Below, piece after piece: positions 17,068 to 25,559 of a stretch of 64,000 nt of DNA. The stretch covers positions 496,001-560,000 of the forward strand of contig CBDEGT010000002.1 of NCBI GenBank assembly GCA_965237965.1. Reading direction: 5' to 3'. The stretch comes from UBA2988 sp965237965. GTDB lineage: Bacteria; Gemmatimonadota; Gemmatimonadetes; Longimicrobiales; Gaopeijiaceae. A program made the translations under genes and the position numbers. The stretch's first letter is position 1, and every line of letters starts with the position of its first letter. The notes beneath the pieces are model-generated. The model had not been told where the DNA came from. It searched no databases and saw nothing but the letters and a program-made list of their open reading frames with translations.

Positions 17068-18903
17068 TCAGCATTGTTTGCAGTTGTGGTTGTTCTTCGC
17101 GCCCAGACCCTCAAGGCGCTTGATCGTATCAAAGAAAGGCGTGAGCCCGCCCGAAGGCGAGTTCGCCAGGTCGACCGTCGTCTGTCCCGACCGGGCCACG
17201 CTCAGCGGGTCGGCCCCGTGCTCGACAAGATAGAGGATAACGTCGTTCATCCCCCGCCCGGCCGCGCCGTGGATCGTGCTGTAGCCCAGGTGGTCACGCA
17301 GCGTTACGTCCGCGCCGAGCTCCTCCACCAGGTACTTGAGCGCGGGAATCCATCCGTCCGGCACGTGCGAATGATAGTTACCTGCCCGGCCAGCACCGGG
17401 GCCCGAGTTCCCCGCCGCGGCGTGGATTGGGTACAGCCCGGGTCCACCTGAAACCACGGGGGGCAGCCCGGACTGGTCCTTCCGGGACAGTCTCTCCAGT
17501 TCCGACGGATCCTGCATTCCGTCGTTGATCCCATCGCCCATCACGATGCCCGGGACCTTCGTCGGGATATTCGGGTCGGCTCCATACTCGATCAGCAGCT
17601 TCATGGCAGGGATGTCGAGCGCGTGGGCGGCGCGGAAGAACGGGGTCGCACCCCAGAAGTCAATTCCCACGCCACCGAAGTTATACGAGAAGTGCCAGAG
17701 GTGCATGGTTAGGCGCACATTGGTATCCGCACCCGCCTTGAGGAGCTCCTCCATCGTCTCAAGGTGAGTGTGCCTCTGCTGCTGCTGCGCCTGCTGGTGC
17801 GGGTAGCGTGACCTCGGCACCCACCTTTGGTTGATCACCGCGTAAAGCGGGGTCACGCCGCCCGAGTACGTGGCGAGGTTGGGATCTGCGCCTCGCTTCA
17901 GCAACTCCAGCCCCAGGTCGAAGTGTCCGTTATACATGGCGATGAGCAGCGGACTCTGTAGCTCACCCGCGCCGACCTGGTTGATGTCGGCCCCACCCTC
18001 GAGAAGCGCCAACGCCGCCTCCAGATGGCCCGCCCGGGCTGCGTGGATCAGGGCCGTCATCCCACCCTGGTATCCTGCCTTCTCCATAGGCGTGAACTCA
18101 CGCCCCTGGGTCTGGGCCTTGTCCAGGTCGATGTGCACGACCTCGTGCGGCTCCAGAGGCTGGACCGCCTCGTATGCGCGCGCGGCCTTCACTGCGGCCT
18201 GGACCTGGGTGAGAGTCGGCTGCCAGAGCCGGGGGTCCGGGGCCTCGGCGCGGAAGGCCGCGAGCACCGAGTCTCTCACCTCACCCGCCCGCAGGTCCGC
18301 CTTGGCGAGATCGCTGAACCGCAACACCATGGTGGTGATCGAGACGTCCGCCCCACCCTCGAGCAATGCCTGGATGGCCTCCACTTGGTTCCTCGACGCC
18401 GCGTAGATCAGCGGCGTCTGTCCCCACACCAGCTCACCGGCGTTGACGTCGGCCCCGTGATCCAGCAGGGTCCGGATGGCCTCCGCGCTCCCGGCCTGGG
18501 CCGCGTAATGGAGCGCGGTGGAACCGAGACTGGTGATGGCGTGCACGTCCGCGCCCGCCGCCACCAGGGCCTTTATCGCCCCTGCATTGCCGAGCTCGGC
18601 TGCCACATGGAGCGGGGTATGGCTCCCAACTCTCGTGGTCGCTTCCACTCGCGCGCCGGCCGCCACCAGCATCTCTACCATCTCGACGTTGTCGAGGTCG
18701 GCCGCCCAGTGGAGCGCCGTCATCCCATCTCCCTGGGGTGCGTCCACGTCGGCCCCGCCCTCCAACAAGGTCCGCACCGCTTCCACGTCCCCCCGCATGG
18801 CCGCGTCGGCGAGCGGCGCGTCCGTCGGAGCAGCTCGCGCCGCCAGTAGCACCACCAATCCCAGCGCGCCGAGAACCTTTACCCCCGTTATTCCGCTTCG
18901 CAT
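17068..18903 (-). CDS. Secreted ankyrin-repeat protein
   Basis: A 611-residue protein with a Sec signal peptide (VLGALGLVVLLAARAAP) followed by about nine or ten ankyrin repeats in two blocks. Typical units read GMTALHWAADLDNVEMVEMLVAAGA, STALHYAAQAG and GATPFFRAAHALDIPAMKLL. A spacer of about 90 residues with PLEPHEVVHIDL separates the blocks. A Gln-rich patch (QQAQQQQRHTH) lies near 17790. The ATG at 18903 is preferred over one 15 bases upstream because GAGGAG sits 7 bases before it. Ankyrin repeats mediate protein binding. It follows the DUF1552 and DUF1592 genes on the same strand and may act with them outside the inner membrane. Confidence 0.85.
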   Translation of the reverse strand: MRSGITGVKVLGALGLVVLLAARAAPTDAPLADAAMRGDVEAVRTLLEGGADVDAPQGDGMTALHWAADLDNVEMVEMLVAAGARVEATTRVGSHTPLHVAAELGNAGAIKALVAAGADVHAITSLGSTALHYAAQAGSAEAIRTLLDHGADVNAGELVWGQTPLIYAASRNQVEAIQALLEGGADVSITTMVLRFSDLAKADLRAGEVRDSVLAAFRAEAPDPRLWQPTLTQVQAAVKAARAYEAVQPLEPHEVVHIDLDKAQTQGREFTPMEKAGYQGGMTALIHAARAGHLEAALALLEGGADINQVGAGELQSPLLIAMYNGHFDLGLELLKRGADPNLATYSGGVTPLYAVINQRWVPRSRYPHQQAQQQQRHTHLETMEELLKAGADTNVRLTMHLWHFSYNFGGVGIDFWGATPFFRAAHALDIPAMKLLIEYGADPNIPTKVPGIVMGDGINDGMQDPSELERLSRKDQSGLPPVVSGGPGLYPIHAAAGNSGPGAGRAGNYHSHVPDGWIPALKYLVEELGADVTLRDHLGYSTIHGAAGRGMNDVILYLVEHGADPLSVARSGQTTVDLANSPSGGLTPFFDTIKRLEGLGAKNNHNCKQC

Positions 18904-18950
18904 TTCGTGGCTCCTCATCTCCTGGGTGCGGCGGCGTCGCGCTGCGACGG

Positions 18951-20363
18951 CTACTGCGTCATCCGTCCGGCGTCGGGCAAGGAGAACGCACCCGTACTGT
19001 TCCCGAAGCCGTCGAGGTCGTCGAGACCCAGCTTGTGCAGCAGGGTGAGCATCACGTTCGCCAGCGGTGTCTCGTCGGGAGCCTTTAGGTGCAGCCCACC
19101 CCTGGGCAGCTGCCCGTTCGCTCCGCCCATCACGATGAAGGGCACCCGCACGTGGTTGTGCACGTTGGGATCGCCCATCGGCGAGCCGTAGAGGACCATC
19201 GTCTTTTCGAGCAGGTCGCTGTCGCCCACCTGCACGTTCTTAAGCTTCTCGAGCAGGTAGGGAAGGAGGCTGACATGATATTGGTTGATAAGGTTGAAGT
19301 CGATGACGGCCTCATCGTTGTTCCCGTGGTGGGACGCGGGATGGAACGGAGTGTCCGACTCGCTCTCGGAGAAGACCCGGTGCGAGACATCGCGGCTCAT
19401 CTTGAACGAGATGACCCGGGTCATGTCGGTCTCAAACGCGAGCGCCTGCAGGTCCATCATCAAGTGCACGTGCTCGGTGTACGAATCTGGCACGCCCGCC
19501 GGCGCGTCCGGGAGCTCCCGCGGCTCGCCGCTCATGTTGTGGGCCTCGAGCCGCTGGATGCGTCGCTCGATCTCGCGGACGTTGTCGAGATACTGGTCCA
19601 TCCGAACCCGGTCCGTCGGGCCCAACTCACGCTTGAGATGTGCCACTTCGCCTGCCACCCAGTCGAGGATGCTGCGGTTGGCGAGACGGCGCTCCGTCCG
19701 CTCCGCCGCGTTCGCCCCGGCCCCGAAGAGCTGCTCGAATGCTACCCGCGGGTCACGCACGAGGGGAAGCGGCTCAGTGGCTGAAGCCCAGCTGAGACAA
19801 TCCATGTACACGCAACTGTAGCCGTACGTGCAACCGCCCGATTGGTTCACGTTTTCGATGCCGAGCTGCATCGAAGGAATTGGCGTGTCCTGACCGAACC
19901 GCATCGCGAAGAGCTGATCGATCGAGACCCCCACGTAGACGTCCGAGCCCTCCGTCTGAAACGGGTGCGCCTGGGTAAGGAAGACCGCCCCCGAGCGGGT
20001 GTGGTCACCTCCGATCTCCTCCGGGATGAAGGGGTCCGCCATCCGCTCGTCCGTGTTGCTGACGATGGTCAGATACTCCCGCCAGGGCTCGAGCGAGTAC
20101 ATCGCGTTGGGCCAACTCAAGTCGAAGTTCCTGCCCATCTGGGCCGGGACCCAGAGGTTGTGTTTCGCTCCGAAGGCGGAGGATCCGGCCGCCCCGTGGG
20201 AGTTCTCGATCGCGATCAGGCGGGTCCCGTCGATCTCGGCTGCCGTCCTGGCCCACAGGCGCCCGGCGGGCACCATGGAATCCAGGAACGGGAGCGCGAC
20301 CGTGCCTCCAGCGCCCTGCAGGAATGTCCGTCGCGGAAGGTGCTTCCCAGTGATGAAGGGCAT
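18951..20363 (-). CDS. DUF1552 family protein, Tat-exported
   Basis: A 470-residue protein of the DUF1552 family, which nearly always sits next to DUF1592-type cytochrome genes. The N-terminus LPRRTFLQGAGGTVALPFLD is a twin-arginine signal. Family features include NSHGAAGSSAFG, GGDHTRSGAVFLTQAHP, a long middle helix region (RERIQRLEAH-like: NVREIERRIQRLEAHN), ASHHGNND and TMVLYGSPMGDPNVHNH near the C-terminus. The architecture is close to sulfatase/alkaline-phosphatase-like (DUF1501) proteins, but no activity is established. It lies between the DUF1592 gene upstream and the ankyrin gene downstream, and is likely co-expressed with them. Confidence 0.88.
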   Translation of the reverse strand: MPFITGKHLPRRTFLQGAGGTVALPFLDSMVPAGRLWARTAAEIDGTRLIAIENSHGAAGSSAFGAKHNLWVPAQMGRNFDLSWPNAMYSLEPWREYLTIVSNTDERMADPFIPEEIGGDHTRSGAVFLTQAHPFQTEGSDVYVGVSIDQLFAMRFGQDTPIPSMQLGIENVNQSGGCTYGYSCVYMDCLSWASATEPLPLVRDPRVAFEQLFGAGANAAERTERRLANRSILDWVAGEVAHLKRELGPTDRVRMDQYLDNVREIERRIQRLEAHNMSGEPRELPDAPAGVPDSYTEHVHLMMDLQALAFETDMTRVISFKMSRDVSHRVFSESESDTPFHPASHHGNNDEAVIDFNLINQYHVSLLPYLLEKLKNVQVGDSDLLEKTMVLYGSPMGDPNVHNHVRVPFIVMGGANGQLPRGGLHLKAPDETPLANVMLTLLHKLGLDDLDGFGNSTGAFSLPDAGRMTQ

Positions 20364-20427
20364 CGTTCTCTCTCCTTGGCCTTTCGACCCGTAGAGATGA
20401 GCCTACAGGCGGTGGATGGGCAGTCAA

Positions 20428-22884
20428 TCAGTTGTCCTGCGCGATCTTCTCCACTCGGTTCATCTGGAACGCGTCGCTCTCAATGACGCCCAGAATAAAG
20501 GAGGACATCCGGTAGTCGTTGGCCTCGGCCTTCCGGGCGATCCTACGCACCTCGGGCATGTCGAAATACTCGACCCGACGGCCGAGGGCATAGGCCATGA
20601 GGTTCAGCGTGAAGTTCCGGATCAGGGGAATCGGGCGGCTCAGCAGCGCTTGTTGAAGCTCGCTCGGACTCGAGACGGGGGTGCCATCGTAGAGCTCGCC
20701 CCGAGTGTCCAGCGGCATCGTGTTCTCGCGGATCCGCCACCGGCCCGTGACGTCGAAGTTGTCCAAGGCCAGGCCGATCGGATCGATGAAGCGGTGGCAG
20801 GAGTTGCACGTCGGGTTGGCGCGGTGCATCTCCATGCGCTCCCGCGTGGTCAGCTCGCGACCGTCGACCGCCCCCTCAGTCCTCTCGAGCTCCGGTACGC
20901 CCGGAGGCGGTGGAGGCGGGGGCGTGCCCATCAGAACCTCCATCACCCACTTGCCTCTGAGCACCGGCGAGGTCCGACTCGCCAGCGAGGTGAGCGTCAG
21001 GATGCTCCCGTGGCCGAACAGGCCCCGGCGCCGGTCGTCCGGATACGGCACACGGCGGAAGCGCTCGCCGACGACACCCGGGATCCCGTAGTGACGCGCC
21101 AGACGCTCGTTCAGCAAGGTGTAGTCCGCGTTGAACAGATCGAGCGCACTCCGGTCCTCCGCAACCAGGTAGTTGAAGAAAAGCTCGGTTTCCCGGATCA
21201 TCGCGTCCGCCACCTGCTGGTGGTAATCCGGATACTTGAGCGGATCCGGATGCACCGTCTCCACGTCCTCGAGACGGAGCCATTGGGCAGCGAAGCGGGA
21301 GCCGAGGGCCTGCGAGCCAGGATCTGCCAGCATCCGCCGCGCCTGCTGGCGCAGCACGTCCGGATCGGACAGACGTCCCTGCTGGGCGACCTCCACCAGC
21401 TCCTCGTCGGGCGGCGCGCCCCAGAGGAAGAACGACAGCCGGGAAGCCAGGGCCAGGTCGTCGACCCGGTAGGTCTCACCCGCTCTGAGTCCACTCGGCG
21501 CGGTCTCGAGCCGGAATACGAACCACTGACTCGACAGGATCGCCTGGAGCGCCATGCGCACCCCAGCCTCGAAGCCGTCCCGGGCAGCACCCTCATCGTA
21601 GAAGGACATCAGCGACGCGAGCTCGCCGTCCCGGAGTGGCCGCCGGAACGCCTTCGAAGCCAGCCGCGAGACGACCGTCTCCGCGCACGGCCGCGCCTCG
21701 TCAGACGATGTCGGGTAGCAGCTAAAGATCGCCCGGCGGCTCGGCGTCTCAGAAACGCCTTGGGAGTTATACGGACCCTGGACGACCAGATCCTTCAAAT
21801 GGGAAAGGGCTGTCAACCCGAATTTGTCTCCTCCGAACCCTCCGGCGCCGTTTTTGCGATCGGTAAGCGACCAGTCGTGGGGAGAAAGGAGATCTTCGAT
21901 AGGTCCCTCAAAGGTGCGAAGGTAGGCAGCGGCGAGCCGGCGGGGACCAGCCCGCACGAAGATGGGTTCCGTGGTCATCCTCAGCCCGTTGGGGTCACCC
22001 ACGTACATCCACCGATCCACCTCGATCAGCTTGACGCGCTCACCATCGATCGACAGCTCGATCTGCTCTCCGGGGGTGGAGCCACCGGTCTTCTCACCTC
22101 CGGTCGTGTGTTCGAACCAAAGGTGGAAGATGTATTCCCCATCGGTCGGAAAGTGATGCACCACCGAGATCCCGCCCCGCGTCCCGCGCGGCGCCCCCGG
22201 CATCCGGTCCCACTGTGTCACGTACCCCGTATTCGTATAGGTACTCGACCTGGGGCTGGCGTTCGGATCCCCGATCGCCATTCGGCTCACGCCGTCCGCA
22301 GCACGCAGGTACGCGTCCATCAGCGTCGCGGACAGCAGCTGGACGTCGTGGATGTTGTCGAAGTTCGCGCTTTTGGTGTCGAGCGGGAGATAGTTACCGG
22401 CATCGATGTCGAGATCCAGCAGGTCCTTGATCGCCGCCGCGTACTCCGGACGGTTGAGCCGCTGGAAGCTTCGGCTGCCCGGATCAGGGCTCGCAGACGC
22501 CGCCCTGTCTAGGGATTGCTCTAAGGTTTCCACCAGAGCGAGCAGGGTATCCGGGCTCGGACGGGGAGATCCGGGGGGCGGCATCATTCCCGCCCGGAGC
22601 TTCAGAATCATCTTCTCTGCGGTCTCGGCCTGCGCCGGAGCCCTGGCGACGTCGAAGGCCTGAAGAGAGAGGTTGCCGGTCAGCATTTGGTCGTTGTGGC
22701 AAACCATGCAGTACCGCTGTACTACGTCTGTAAGATCCGCGGCCGTGAGATCCGCGAGATCGACCGCCGGTCCCGGTTCGTGACTGGCCAGCGCCTCGCC
22801 GCCCGCCTCGTCTTGCCGTACATCCACACGTTGAGCCCAAAACACCGGAATTATCCCAAGGACTACGGCCGTCAATACTTTCAT
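20428..22884 (-). CDS. DUF1592/DUF1588/DUF1585 multidomain c-type cytochrome
   Basis: An 818-residue secreted protein. The ATG at 22884 is chosen because GGAGGAGAGATT precedes it and a signal peptide (VLTAVVLGIIPVFWAQ) follows. Domains in order: PSD1-like cytochrome c with CMVCH and MPPPG, DUF1587 (RLNRPEYAAAIKDLLDLDI), a CBM-like region, DUF1595 (SKAFRRPLRDGELASL), DUF1592 (LASRLSFFLWGAPPDEEL, FNADYTLLNERLARHYGI), DUF1588 (TSPVLRGKWVMEVLMGTPPPPP plus CNSCH, second heme) and DUF1585. The family is thought to carry out redox reactions in the periplasm or at the surface, with the DUF1552 partner encoded next door. A partial paralogue lies at 1-971 and a degenerate piece at 25260-25420. Confidence 0.9.
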   Translation of the reverse strand: MKVLTAVVLGIIPVFWAQRVDVRQDEAGGEALASHEPGPAVDLADLTAADLTDVVQRYCMVCHNDQMLTGNLSLQAFDVARAPAQAETAEKMILKLRAGMMPPPGSPRPSPDTLLALVETLEQSLDRAASASPDPGSRSFQRLNRPEYAAAIKDLLDLDIDAGNYLPLDTKSANFDNIHDVQLLSATLMDAYLRAADGVSRMAIGDPNASPRSSTYTNTGYVTQWDRMPGAPRGTRGGISVVHHFPTDGEYIFHLWFEHTTGGEKTGGSTPGEQIELSIDGERVKLIEVDRWMYVGDPNGLRMTTEPIFVRAGPRRLAAAYLRTFEGPIEDLLSPHDWSLTDRKNGAGGFGGDKFGLTALSHLKDLVVQGPYNSQGVSETPSRRAIFSCYPTSSDEARPCAETVVSRLASKAFRRPLRDGELASLMSFYDEGAARDGFEAGVRMALQAILSSQWFVFRLETAPSGLRAGETYRVDDLALASRLSFFLWGAPPDEELVEVAQQGRLSDPDVLRQQARRMLADPGSQALGSRFAAQWLRLEDVETVHPDPLKYPDYHQQVADAMIRETELFFNYLVAEDRSALDLFNADYTLLNERLARHYGIPGVVGERFRRVPYPDDRRRGLFGHGSILTLTSLASRTSPVLRGKWVMEVLMGTPPPPPPPGVPELERTEGAVDGRELTTRERMEMHRANPTCNSCHRFIDPIGLALDNFDVTGRWRIRENTMPLDTRGELYDGTPVSSPSELQQALLSRPIPLIRNFTLNLMAYALGRRVEYFDMPEVRRIARKAEANDYRMSSFILGVIESDAFQMNRVEKIAQDN

Positions 22885-23156
22885 GGCTAATCTCTCCTCC
22901 GCTCCCCAAGGAAATGGGAACAGCATAGTACTGATACCTGGAAGGGATTGAGAACGCAAGTTTTGCTGCCTCGCACCAATGGCGCCGGCGCCACGGGCGC
23001 TGCTAGGTGCGCATTCCGGTTAAGTGGAGGGACCAGTTCGGGCGAAGTGGGCAGGGTTGTTTCGGAGCATGTGGCAGGCTCGGAGCGAAGCAACCCTGGA
23101 GGTGATCGGTTCAAGCGGCAGCCGGGTCGGCCGAGGAGCCGGATCCCGGCTTCTTC

Positions 23157-23760
23157 TTGCGCATAGACGGTCCTTTTCAGGGTGATGCAGTGGGCGTGAT
23201 GGACGAGGCGATCGAGGATCGCGTCTACGAAAGGTGGGCTCTCGATGGACGTCGTGCCAGTGTTCGATGGGGAGCTACTGGTGAGGAGCGTGCCCCTCTG
23301 GCCGTAGCGGTCGTCGAGGAGCTTGAGGAGATCTCTGCGCTGGCGTTGTTGAGCGGGACCATACCGTAGTCATCTCTGCCGTAGTCATCGATCGCGAGGA
23401 GCTGGGTCTTGGCCAGGCGGTCGAGGAGCTTGGGATAGGAGCCGTCGGCCCCGGCGAGGGCGAGGTCGTCGAGGAGCCTGGAGAGGCGAAAGTATCGGGT
23501 CGAGAGACCGCGGCGGCAGGCGGCGTGAGCGAGGGCGCACGCGATGCAGCTCTTGCCGGTGCCGCTCGCACCAACGATGAGGACGACCTGGTGGTTGCGG
23601 ATCCAGTCACAGCCGGCGAGGCGGAGCACGACGGACTTGTCGAGGCCGCGGAGCGAGCGGAAGTCGATGTCCTCGACGGAGGCATCGAGCCGCAGCTTGG
23701 CGAGCTGGCGTAGGCGGCGGTTGTCACGCTCGGGGCGACTGGAGAAAGCGATCTACAGCG
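23157..23760 (-). pseudogene. IS21 istB ATPase remnant
   Basis: The minus strand encodes an IstB-like AAA ATPase without its N-terminus: SRPERDNRRLRQLAKLRLDASVEDIDFRSLRGLDKS, the Walker A region LIVGASGTGKSCIACALAHAA, and TQLLAIDDYG in place of Walker B. After that the frame is lost. The tail continues in another frame with LLDDRYGQRGTLLTSS and ILDRLVHHAHCITLKRTVYA, the typical IstB end. No istA is nearby. The region 22885-23156 holds only the IS21 end and the leader of the DUF1592 gene. Confidence 0.8.
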
Positions 23761-23843
23761 AATGAACTCGTCCGCAGGCGCCACAACGTGAATCACAGGC
23801 GATGTTGATTGCCAGGGGCTAGGATATTTCCGCAAGGCCGGCC

Positions 23844-24974
23844 TCAACGAGACGCCACGCCTTTGAAAATGAACTTCTGAAAGCGCCTTCCTGGCTCCGC
23901 TTCGGCAACGTAGATATTGCCGTCGGAATCGGTCGCGAGGTTATGAGGGCGGCCCAACTGGCCAGGCTCTTTTCCTGGGCCGCCGAACTCGCCGATGACC
24001 TCGAGATCAGAACGCCGCAGGATCCAAATTCGATGCTCCCCGCCATCCGCCACGTACAGGAAACGCTGACCCGGATCCGGCGAGAAGGCCACATCGAATG
24101 CGCCGCCCTCGCCAGGCCTCAGAACGCGCTCCATGATGAAGTCACCGCTCCGGTCGAAGACCTGCACGCGGCTGTTCGTCCGGTCTGCCACATAGATCAA
24201 TCCATCCCTCGACCCTTCGACTCCGTGGACCAACTGGAACTGCCTGGGGGAAGAGTCCTCCTCACGGCCGCCGGGATCGTACGAGTAATCGTCATCGGGT
24301 GTTTGACCATAGGCGCCCCAATGACGAACGTACTCGCTCGTCGCCGCGTCGTAGACGATCACCCTCCGGTTGTCATAGCCATCGGCCACGAAGAGCTCAT
24401 TCGTCTCCGGATCCACGTACACACCGGCGGCCCCTCCCAGGAGACTGGTGTCGTTGCTCCCCCCCGTGCGGTCGAACTCCCCGATCGTGAGTAAATGCTG
24501 CCCATCACGCGTGAACTTCATCACCTGGTGATAGATGGGCGTACCGACCCATACGAAGTCGTTGTGGTCCACAAAGAGTCCGTGGGGCATCATCGGCCAA
24601 TCGTCCGCCTTGACGATGCTGCCCCAGGCTTGTACCACGTTCCCCTGGGGGTCAAGTTCGATCAAGGGCGGCGCCGGAACGCAGCAGCCAGGGATAGATG
24701 GATCCTGTGAGGCCGCGATCTCCTCGTCCGTCAGAACCTCAGGCCGATAGAGCATCCAGACGTGATCGCGCGAATCCACGTGCATTCCGGTGCCCGGCTT
24801 CATGACCCAGCGCGCCGGGATTCCCCCGGGCCAGCTCGGATCGGGCTCGAAAATCGGCGCTTCGTCCAAGGCACCGCGTCGCTCCCCTTCGTCCGCCGAC
24901 GGAACGCAGGCGCTCACGCAGACAAGCAGCACGAGACCGAACATATGCTTCCAACCACGCGTCGGCGCGACCAT
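23844..24974 (-). CDS. NHL-repeat lipoprotein (peptidylamidoglycolate lyase-like beta-propeller)
   Basis: A 376-residue protein with a lipoprotein signal (MFGLVLLVCVSAC) and a six-bladed NHL-type propeller. Repeat hallmarks include MHVDSRDHVWML, PHGLFVDHNDFVWVG, AGVYVDPETNELFVADGYDNRRVIVYD, DGLIYVADRTNSRVQVFD and RPHNLATDSDGNIYVAE. Such proteins resemble the lyase domain of peptidylglycine alpha-amidating enzyme, but activity is not proven. Start ATG 24974 with AGGAG upstream. It lies downstream of the SusCD pair on the same strand and may act on the imported or surface-bound substrate. Confidence 0.82.
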   Translation of the reverse strand: MVAPTRGWKHMFGLVLLVCVSACVPSADEGERRGALDEAPIFEPDPSWPGGIPARWVMKPGTGMHVDSRDHVWMLYRPEVLTDEEIAASQDPSIPGCCVPAPPLIELDPQGNVVQAWGSIVKADDWPMMPHGLFVDHNDFVWVGTPIYHQVMKFTRDGQHLLTIGEFDRTGGSNDTSLLGGAAGVYVDPETNELFVADGYDNRRVIVYDAATSEYVRHWGAYGQTPDDDYSYDPGGREEDSSPRQFQLVHGVEGSRDGLIYVADRTNSRVQVFDRSGDFIMERVLRPGEGGAFDVAFSPDPGQRFLYVADGGEHRIWILRRSDLEVIGEFGGPGKEPGQLGRPHNLATDSDGNIYVAEAEPGRRFQKFIFKGVASR

Positions 24975-25259
24975 CGTATTGCGGCTCCTGTTCTGGAGGT
25001 CAGAATGTACGCGTCGTCCCGGCCGAGCCCCCTCTCCTCCACCGCAAAGCCCACCATTTCGCGAGTCGCGATGCAGGGCCGCCTCGTTCAGATCCGGATC
25101 GGCCTGATCGTGATGCGCTGGGTCGGCGTCTCCGCTCGGGGCTGGGTCAGGTGCATGTCCTTCCGCACGATGATCTGGACCGTATTTCAAGACACGCCTA
25201 TGGCTTTTCCTTTCAGGCAACCGACTGGTATCAAGTGGGGGTGAGAGTGTGTCGGCAGC

Positions 25260-25420
25260 TCCGTTCGCGATGGAGGCGGTGGCGGAGTGCCCATCAGCAC
25301 TTCCATCCTACTTGTCCAGGACAGGCGACGTCCTCTTCGCGTGCGATGTAACCGGTAGGATCCTTTCCATGGCCCGCCAGATCCAACAATCGTTGGCTCT
25401 CCTCGACAATCTTGTTGCCG
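25260..25420 (-). pseudogene. Degenerate fragment of a DUF1592-type gene (DUF1588 region)
   Basis: About 60 bases at 25265-25325 match the DUF1588 region of the gene at 20428 almost base for base. The translated piece is RMEVLMGTPPPPP, compared with VMEVLMGTPPPPP in the intact gene. Weaker similarity continues to about 25420. No extended frame survives. This is the third DUF1592 trace in the window. Confidence 0.6.
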
Positions 25421-25443
25421 AAGCAGCACACCCGAGCGTTGGG

Positions 25444-25467
25444 GAGAACTTCTCCCACCACGCCCGG
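25444..25467. repeat. 24-base dispersed element, copy 2
   Basis: Matches 16978-17001 at 23 of 24 bases, starting with GAGAACTTCTC; here the palindrome is one base longer each side (GGAGAACTTCTCC). It lies 93 bases beyond the susD stop codon on the same strand, an arrangement similar to copy 1. Confidence 0.45.
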
Positions 25468-25559
25468 TTGTGTTGGCCAAGCTATAGGCCGGTATCGAGG
25501 GAACGCGCCGCCCGGCGCTGCTTCCATAAGAGCCGGGGGGCGCGTCCCATTTCGGAGTA

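Noticed and set aside
20416..22512. A 698-codon plus-strand frame opposite the DUF1592 gene
   Set aside because: It is the antisense of a gene with clear domains and heme motifs, has no signal or known motif, and reflects GC-skewed codon use.
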